This document shows positions 6,795-11,370 of a stretch of 11,370 bases of DNA, piece after piece. Below the pieces are notes generated by a model. It had not been told where the DNA came from. It searched no databases and worked only from the letters and a program-made list of their open reading frames with translations. Source of the DNA: Balneolales bacterium (lineage in GTDB: Bacteria; Bacteroidota; Rhodothermia; Balneolales; Natronogracilivirgulaceae); contig SKIC01000051.1 in NCBI GenBank assembly GCA_007116685.1, positions 1 to 11,370 of the forward strand. The letters are read 5' to 3'. Each line of letters opens with the position of its first letter. Position 1 is the first letter of the stretch. A program made the position numbers and the translations under genes.

Positions 6795-8006
6795 TTACAC
6801 TTTCAAAGTTTGTGCTTCAGTTGCTTTGAAGATTCGAACAATCTCTTCTTTAGGAAGGTCGCCCAGGGCATTCAAAACGCCATTTCTACCGTAAACGGCA
6901 ACAGCGTATTCCGCAATTTCGTCAAACCTATCCTCAGGAATTCCCAGATCGCTTAGGCTTTGGAGTAAGTTGTTTTCTCTAAGCCAACCTTCAAACCGAT
7001 CAACGAATTGAATAGCGCACTCTGTGGTGTTTTCATCTTGAATTCTGAAAATTCGCTGTCCTAACAATGCGAGTCGGTCAATAGCTCTGTTTTGTTGAAT
7101 CAACCAGCGGAAATAAGCGGGATAAAGCGTGGCTAATCCACGACCGTGAGCCAATTCGGGGTAGAATCCACTCAAAGCGTGCTCCATGCTGTGCATTACA
7201 AACTCACCGGGATTTCTTCCTGCTTGCTGCATACCGTTTAGCGCCAGTGAAGAAGCCCACAATAATCGACCGCGATAATCCGCATTTTCCGGGTCTGCAA
7301 GAACTCGAGGCAATGTATCCATCACTGTTTCAATAATGCCTTCGCTGTATCGGTCGGCTATGGGGGAATCATTTCCTCCTAAAAGGTAATTTTCAAAAAC
7401 GTGGCTGAGTATGTCTGAGGCGCCGTCTTGTGTGGTAGTAGCAGGGAGTTTAGTTGTAAAATCGGGATTCAGCCAAGCCACAAAAGGCTTGAAAGTAGGA
7501 TGTGCAATGGGTTCCTTACCATTCGTCTCCGGATTGGAAACCACCGCATATGGGGTAACCTCGGAGGCCGTAGCAGCCGTTGTTGGTATTGCCGCTATTG
7601 GAAGAGCATCGCCAAGTTGCCCTCGTTTCTCATTTCCAAGCGTAAAAGGCCAGATGTTTTTCTCTCCGGATTTTGCTAAAGCAGCGATACATTTTGTGGC
7701 GTCCATCACCGAACCACCACCTAGTGCCACAAAAACCTCTGTTCCGAAAGTTCGGGCTTCTTCTGCTGCTTTATCGATGGTATTGGCATGGGGATTAGGT
7801 TCTATCCCTCTAAAAACCTGGACTTCGCCACCATTTTTTTCTATAGCCCCGGACACTCTTTTTAAATAACCCAGCCGTTCCATAGAGCCTCCACCAATTA
7901 CGATGGTAACTTTTTTTCCCTGAGTGAAAATGGCTTTAATAAATTTTGATTCCTGTTGATCGCCAAATAACAATCTGGTTGGAATGTGAACGTCAAATGC
8001 TTTCAT
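6795..8006 (-). CDS. Iron-containing alcohol dehydrogenase (YqhD/BdhA-like)
   Basis: A 403-residue cytoplasmic NAD(P)H-dependent dehydrogenase of the iron-type (group III) alcohol dehydrogenases, which interconvert primary alcohols or diols with aldehydes. The coenzyme-binding part shows GGGSMERLG (38-46) and ALGGGSVMDATK (94-105), then PTTAATASEVTP (141-152). The metal site is Asp198-x3-His202, His272 and His287, with the conserved His276 in MHSMEHALSG. It resembles the aldehyde-reducing YqhD/butanol dehydrogenase branch more than FucO or AdhE. The length is normal and all ligands are present. It is convergent with pullulanase and divergent from the amidohydrolase operon, with 83 bases between the start codons, so a shared regulatory region is possible. 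The true substrate cannot be read from the sequence. Confidence 0.9.
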   Translation of the reverse strand: MKAFDVHIPTRLLFGDQQESKFIKAIFTQGKKVTIVIGGGSMERLGYLKRVSGAIEKNGGEVQVFRGIEPNPHANTIDKAAEEARTFGTEVFVALGGGSVMDATKCIAALAKSGEKNIWPFTLGNEKRGQLGDALPIAAIPTTAATASEVTPYAVVSNPETNGKEPIAHPTFKPFVAWLNPDFTTKLPATTTQDGASDILSHVFENYLLGGNDSPIADRYSEGIIETVMDTLPRVLADPENADYRGRLLWASSLALNGMQQAGRNPGEFVMHSMEHALSGFYPELAHGRGLATLYPAYFRWLIQQNRAIDRLALLGQRIFRIQDENTTECAIQFVDRFEGWLRENNLLQSLSDLGIPEDRFDEIAEYAVAVYGRNGVLNALGDLPKEEIVRIFKATEAQTLKV

Positions 8007-8089
8007 TGATTTCTTTTAATGGTTGATTTAGAAACTACTATCTTCTGGTAATTCAACAGAACTACACCCCACTTTCATTCAAAACAAGT

Positions 8090-9277
8090 ATGATTGATTT
8101 TTCTCAATATCTCACCGAAGCAGAACATCATTTTCCAGAGATGATTCAAATCCGCAGGCGTTTACACCAGCATCCGGAATTAAGTTATATGGAGTTTGAA
8201 ACCACCCGATTTCTTATTGACCATCTAGCAAACCTGGGCTATGAGGTTTTAAAACCACTCGAAACGGGTTGTGTTGCTGTTTTAAAAGGAAAATCGCCGG
8301 AGTCTCGAATCGTTGCTTTACGTGCAGACATTGATGCACTTCCTATTCAGGAAGAAGGTGAGCATAAGAAAGCATTTATGTCAAAAATCGATGGCGTTGC
8401 TCATTGCTGCGGACACGACATTCACACGGCCAACTTACTTGGAGCTGCGCGAATGATAGCCGACAAAAAAGTGGAATTAGAAGGAACAGTAGTTCTCATT
8501 TTCCAACCCGGAGAAGAAAAAATACCCGGTGGTGGTAAGCTTTTGATGGATGCCGGCACGCTTCAGGAGTTGGGAGTGCAGCGCATTTATGGATTGCACA
8601 CTTTCCCTTATATGAAGCCCGGTGAAATTGCCGTAAAATCCGGTCCATTAATGGCTAGTCCTGATGAGTTTCGATTAACGATACATGGTAAGGGTGGTCA
8701 CGCTGCTGCGCCACATATAGCCGTTGATCCCATAGTAATTGCCGCACAAGTGGTTACTTCGTTACAGTCTATTGTTTCAAGAGCGCTCGATCCTACTGAG
8801 CCGGGCGTTGTTACGGTAGGGAAAATCAGCGGTGGTTCAGCGCACAATGTGATTCCGGAGCGAGTGGAAATGTTGGGTACAATCAGAAGTTTTAATGAAG
8901 AAACAGCAAATTTAATCAGTAGCAGAATAGAGCAATTTGCTAAGGGTTTGGCAGAAGCGCATGGTGGCAGTGCAGAGTATTATTTTGACGAAGGATATCC
9001 ACCGGTGATTAATGATAATGAGGTCACAAGCAAACTGCTCGAAATTGCTGAAAATGTATTGGGTGCTGAAGCCATCCACATGTTAGAAAAACCCGTAATG
9101 GCTGGTGAGGACTTCGCTTTTTATCAAAAGAAATTTCCGGGTACTTTTTTCTTTTTAGGCTCAGGCTCAGAAGAAACAGGTTCTGTGCATTCCTGGCATC
9201 ATCCAAAATACAATGCCGATGAAAACTGTATGAAAAACGGCTCAGCATTAATGACCGCTTTGGCCTTAAAGGGATAA
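8090..9277 (+). CDS. M20-family amidohydrolase (N-acyl amino acid deacylase type)
   Basis: A 395-residue metal-dependent amidohydrolase of the M20D group (aminoacylase, hippurate hydrolase and IAA-amino-acid hydrolase relatives), which splits N-acyl groups from amino acids or related amines. Visible motifs are HPELSYMEFET (28-38), ALRADIDALP (76-85), HCCGHDIHTA with ligands Cys107 and His109, FQPGEE with catalytic Glu142 and ligand Glu143, and GLH with His170. The dimerisation insert starts at HGKGGHAAAPH (199-209), followed by VMAGEDFAFY (336-345) and the C-terminal HHPKYNADE. The Cys107 ligand is characteristic of the M20D group rather than of DapE or ArgE. There is no signal peptide, so it is cytoplasmic. 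It is the first gene of a tight operon: the cupin gene starts 7 bases after its stop. Confidence 0.9.
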   Translation: MIDFSQYLTEAEHHFPEMIQIRRRLHQHPELSYMEFETTRFLIDHLANLGYEVLKPLETGCVAVLKGKSPESRIVALRADIDALPIQEEGEHKKAFMSKIDGVAHCCGHDIHTANLLGAARMIADKKVELEGTVVLIFQPGEEKIPGGGKLLMDAGTLQELGVQRIYGLHTFPYMKPGEIAVKSGPLMASPDEFRLTIHGKGGHAAAPHIAVDPIVIAAQVVTSLQSIVSRALDPTEPGVVTVGKISGGSAHNVIPERVEMLGTIRSFNEETANLISSRIEQFAKGLAEAHGGSAEYYFDEGYPPVINDNEVTSKLLEIAENVLGAEAIHMLEKPVMAGEDFAFYQKKFPGTFFFLGSGSEETGSVHSWHHPKYNADENCMKNGSALMTALALKG

Positions 9278-9284
9278 AATTAGC

Positions 9285-9800
9285 ATGAAACTGGCTTTCG
9301 AAAATATTTCAGGGAATGTATTTACACCCACATCTGAAATTTTAGAGCAGGGCTTTGAGGCATCAAGAAAATCTCCCCGAAAGCGAATGATTCTTCCCCT
9401 GCATCGCTCTCAGGAAGCAAAAGTTCAGCGGATGTATAATTTTATGCAGCCGGGAACCTACATTCGTCCGCATTTGCACCCCCGGGATTCTGCTTCAGAG
9501 AGTATTTGTGTGCTACAAGGTGCGATTGCTTTTTTTGTTTTTGATGATTTCGGAAATCCAAGCTCTCTTATTGAATTAGATGTCTCTGATTTAGCCAAAA
9601 ACGTGATTGATATAGAGCCCAATGTATGGCACAGTTTTCTGGTTTTAAAACCGGACACCTTGTTGTTTGAAACCAAGATGGGACCGTATAGCACAACTTT
9701 GGATAAGACATTCGCGGATTGGGCACCGGAAGAAAATTCAAAGGAGGCCGAAGCATATCTGGACTATCTAAATGAAATAAATCAACGAGGTAAATTGTGA
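9285..9800 (+). CDS. WbuC-like cupin metalloprotein
   Basis: A 171-residue single-domain cupin. The pattern SRKSPRKRMILPLHRS, then VQRMYNFMQPGTYIRPHLHP, then ESICVLQGAIAFFVFDDFG matches the WbuC cupin family. Metal ligands can be placed at His63, His65, Glu72 and His116 (EPNVWHSF). WbuC proteins were named from O-antigen gene clusters and their reaction is not established. This copy instead sits between an amidohydrolase and an FAD oxidoreductase, which suggests an isomerase, dioxygenase or small-molecule-binding role in their pathway (inference). It follows the amidohydrolase by 7 bases and overlaps the next gene by 4 (GTGA). No signal peptide. AAAGGG at 9268-9273, 11 bases before the ATG, is a weak ribosome site. 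Confidence 0.85.
   Translation: MKLAFENISGNVFTPTSEILEQGFEASRKSPRKRMILPLHRSQEAKVQRMYNFMQPGTYIRPHLHPRDSASESICVLQGAIAFFVFDDFGNPSSLIELDVSDLAKNVIDIEPNVWHSFLVLKPDTLLFETKMGPYSTTLDKTFADWAPEENSKEAEAYLDYLNEINQRGKL
9787..9790 (+). promoter_or_regulatory. Ribosome binding site supporting the GTG start of the FAD oxidoreductase
   Basis: GAGG followed by 6 bases and then GTG at 9797. It lies inside the end of the cupin gene and supports translational coupling through the 4-base overlap. Confidence 0.55.
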
Positions 9801-10888
9801 TCAGTTATTGGGAAAAAACGGCGCTTTTGAAACCCAGGGATTTAATCATAATCGGAGGTGGGATTGTAGGGATGCGCTCCGCTTTGGAGTACAAAAAGAT
9901 TTTTCCTGAAGCCGATGTTTTAATTCTGGAGCGTGGAATTTTACCAGGTGGAGCAAGCACCCGAAATGCCGGTTTTGCCTGCTTTGGCTCAGTTACGGAG
10001 TTGATAGACGATAGTAATCAACATGGAACAGATGCGGCATTTGATTTGGTGAATGCACGGTATCAGGGTTTGCAATTACTAAGAACAACCATGGGTGATG
10101 AGGCTATAGGTTTTTCTATGCCGGGCGGATACGAATTATTCACGGATAAAAGCATTTTTGAGGAAGCAGTAAGTAGAATCCCCGAGTTTAATGCCCGTTT
10201 AGAAGGATTTACCGGAGAGCCTGAAATGTATACTGCAACCGAATTTGAAGGATATATGGCTATCCACACCAAGCAGGAAGGTTACTTGCATTCCGGGAAA
10301 TTGGTAAAACAGCTGGGAGATATGGTGCGTAAAAATGGCATTGAGCTTTGGAATAATTGCGAAGTACAGTCTTGTTCAAAGCAAGCAGTAAGGTTAAAAG
10401 ATGGTTTGACTCTGGAGGCTACCAATGTACTTGCAGCTACCAATGCTTTCACTCGCCACTTGCTTTCCGAAGTCTCGATAAAACCGGCCAGAGGCTATGT
10501 TTGCGTTACTAAGCCAATCAGCCATCTATGGAAAGGCACCTTTCACTTCGATAAAGGATATATCTACTTCAGGGATTTGGGAGATAGAATCTTAATTGGT
10601 GGTGGCCGAAATAAGGATTTTAAGGGAGAAGAAACCACAGAAATGGAAATCAACCCTGTCATCAAAAATTATATTCACAACTTTTTGTCTGAGACACTGA
10701 GATTAGGAGATACCTGGGAAGCGGAATATGAATGGCCGGGAATTATGGGTTTTGGTGACAGTAAAATGCCAATCATTCGTAAAACAGAAGAGGGAATTTT
10801 TGTGGCTGCCGGTTTGGGAGGTATGGGTGTAGCTTTGGGGATGGAAACAGCCCGAAGAGTAGCCGGGCTTATTGCTGAATCTCGTTAA
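9797..10888 (+). CDS. DAO-family FAD-dependent oxidoreductase (amine/amino acid oxidase or dehydrogenase type)
   Basis: A 363-residue flavoprotein. An N-terminal Rossmann FAD motif LIIIGGGIVGMRSALEY (16-32) leads to the ribose-binding acid Glu45 (ILERG) and the GGASTRNAGFACFG loop (51-64). Near the end, GIFVAAGLGGMGVALGMETA is the second FAD-contacting block of the DAO fold (glycine oxidase, sarcosine oxidase, D-amino acid dehydrogenase relatives). The middle segment PARGYVCVTKP is typical of the group's substrate domain. The substrate is unknown; family members oxidise primary or secondary amines next to a carboxylate. The start is GTG, overlapping the cupin stop by 4 bases with a good ribosome site. 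Its last 20 bases overlap the end of the convergent Nudix gene. In context it may act on the amine freed by the amidohydrolase (inference). Confidence 0.87.
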   Translation: MISYWEKTALLKPRDLIIIGGGIVGMRSALEYKKIFPEADVLILERGILPGGASTRNAGFACFGSVTELIDDSNQHGTDAAFDLVNARYQGLQLLRTTMGDEAIGFSMPGGYELFTDKSIFEEAVSRIPEFNARLEGFTGEPEMYTATEFEGYMAIHTKQEGYLHSGKLVKQLGDMVRKNGIELWNNCEVQSCSKQAVRLKDGLTLEATNVLAATNAFTRHLLSEVSIKPARGYVCVTKPISHLWKGTFHFDKGYIYFRDLGDRILIGGGRNKDFKGEETTEMEINPVIKNYIHNFLSETLRLGDTWEAEYEWPGIMGFGDSKMPIIRKTEEGIFVAAGLGGMGVALGMETARRVAGLIAESR

Positions 10889-11370
10889 AAATAGCGACTA
10901 GTTCACTGCAAATCATAGCCGTGGCACCCCAAAGTGGCACTCTGTGGATTTTCCAAAATGGAACTTCCAACTCCATATCTCGGACATTCCAGGTTTCTCT
11001 TTTGATTTGTTTGCTATCCAAAAGTTTAGAAAGTGGGGTAGTAAAAGCTTCCTCAACTTCCTCTAATTGCAGTTTTAACTGGGGACGGTAGGGGAGATAT
11101 CCTATAATAGGATAAATTATATTGTTGGATGGGTAAACATATAGTGGACTTAATTCACCGCAGATAGTTATTTCTTCCGATGGAATTCCAACTTCTTCTT
11201 CTGCTTCTCGCAAGGCTGCTTCGGTCTTTGTTTCACCTTCTTCAAAGGTTTGGTTGTCCATTGTTCCAATGCCTATATTGGCATCAAATATTACATCATA
11301 AGTAACAATTGCTTCTTTGATTTCAATTCGAGTATTTGATATACTTCCGCCATCTGATCTTGTTATAACG
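10869..11370 (-). CDS. Nudix hydrolase, CoA-pyrophosphatase-like, 5' part outside window and atypical
   Basis: The frame is open from the right window edge to its TAA. No ATG, GTG or TTG occurs upstream of the ATG at 11259-11261, so either that ATG is the start (130 residues) or the gene continues past the edge. From that ATG the protein has the Nudix helix EEGETKTEAALREAEEEVGI (residues 7-26), then GELSPLYVYPSNNIIYPIIGY, and ends with VPLWGATAMICSEL, all typical of the CoA-diphosphatase (NudL/YeaB-like) branch, which hydrolyses CoA or CoA esters. The Nudix box expects Gly-Gly five to six residues before the Glu that opens E-x7-RE; here it reads Asn-Gln. The residues further upstream (for example TYDVIFDANIGIG) do not look like the family's first strands. 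It may be a truncated, fused or misassembled gene. The 3' end overlaps the convergent flavoprotein gene by 20 bases. Confidence 0.65.
   Translation of the reverse strand, partial: VITRSDGGSISNTRIEIKEAIVTYDVIFDANIGIGTMDNQTFEEGETKTEAALREAEEEVGIPSEEITICGELSPLYVYPSNNIIYPIIGYLPYRPQLKLQLEEVEEAFTTPLSKLLDSKQIKRETWNVRDMELEVPFWKIHRVPLWGATAMICSELVAIFNEIQQ

Noticed and set aside
7411..7869. Open frame of 152 codons on the plus strand
   Set aside because: It lies wholly antisense to the alcohol dehydrogenase gene, which has all family motifs. The antisense translation resembles nothing and is a shadow.
1..11370. CRISPR array, IS element, prophage, tRNA or defence system
   Set aside because: No regularly spaced repeats, transposase or integrase motifs, attachment-like direct repeats, clover-leaf sequence or nuclease/toxin families were seen on either strand. 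The genes all look like normal housekeeping or metabolic genes.

Overview
The window looks like an ordinary chromosomal stretch of a marine, halophilic-type member of the Bacteroidota/Balneolota group. The clues are an AT-leaning base composition, few clear Shine-Dalgarno sites, lipoprotein signal peptides, and above all a KR2-type sodium-pumping rhodopsin next to a Blh retinal synthase. The phylum is inferred from family resemblance recalled from memory, not from a search. I saw no phage, IS element, CRISPR array, tRNA or rRNA.

Layout. 1-473: 3' end of an isocitrate dehydrogenase gene, closed by a clear intrinsic terminator. 570-2432: three genes on the minus strand, in transcription order blh (beta-carotene cleavage to retinal), a small lipoprotein, and an MJ0936/YfcE-type phosphodiesterase. 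2433-2809: the only long non-coding stretch, a divergent promoter region. 2810-3673: a light-driven Na+ pump (NDQ rhodopsin) with its own terminator. 3867-6737: a lipoprotein pullulanase. 6747-6787: a strong palindrome between convergent genes. 6795-8006: an iron-type (YqhD/BdhA-like) alcohol dehydrogenase on the minus strand. 8090-10888: a tight three-gene plus-strand operon (M20 amidohydrolase, WbuC-like cupin, DAO-family FAD oxidoreductase). 10869-11370: a minus-strand Nudix (CoA-pyrophosphatase-like) gene running off the window, with an odd N-terminal part.

How the genes work together. Blh makes the retinal that the divergently transcribed rhodopsin needs, so 1494-3673 is a compact light-to-sodium-gradient module. 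Its carotenoid precursor genes must lie elsewhere. Pullulanase is probably a separate starch/glycogen debranching function at the cell surface or periplasm. The amidohydrolase-cupin-oxidoreductase operon could deacylate an N-acyl amino compound and then oxidise the freed amine, but no substrate can be read from the sequence.

The items most worth a second look are the natural substitutions at the rhodopsin's cytoplasmic ion-uptake positions, the unassigned three-gene operon, and the broken-looking Nudix box at the right edge.
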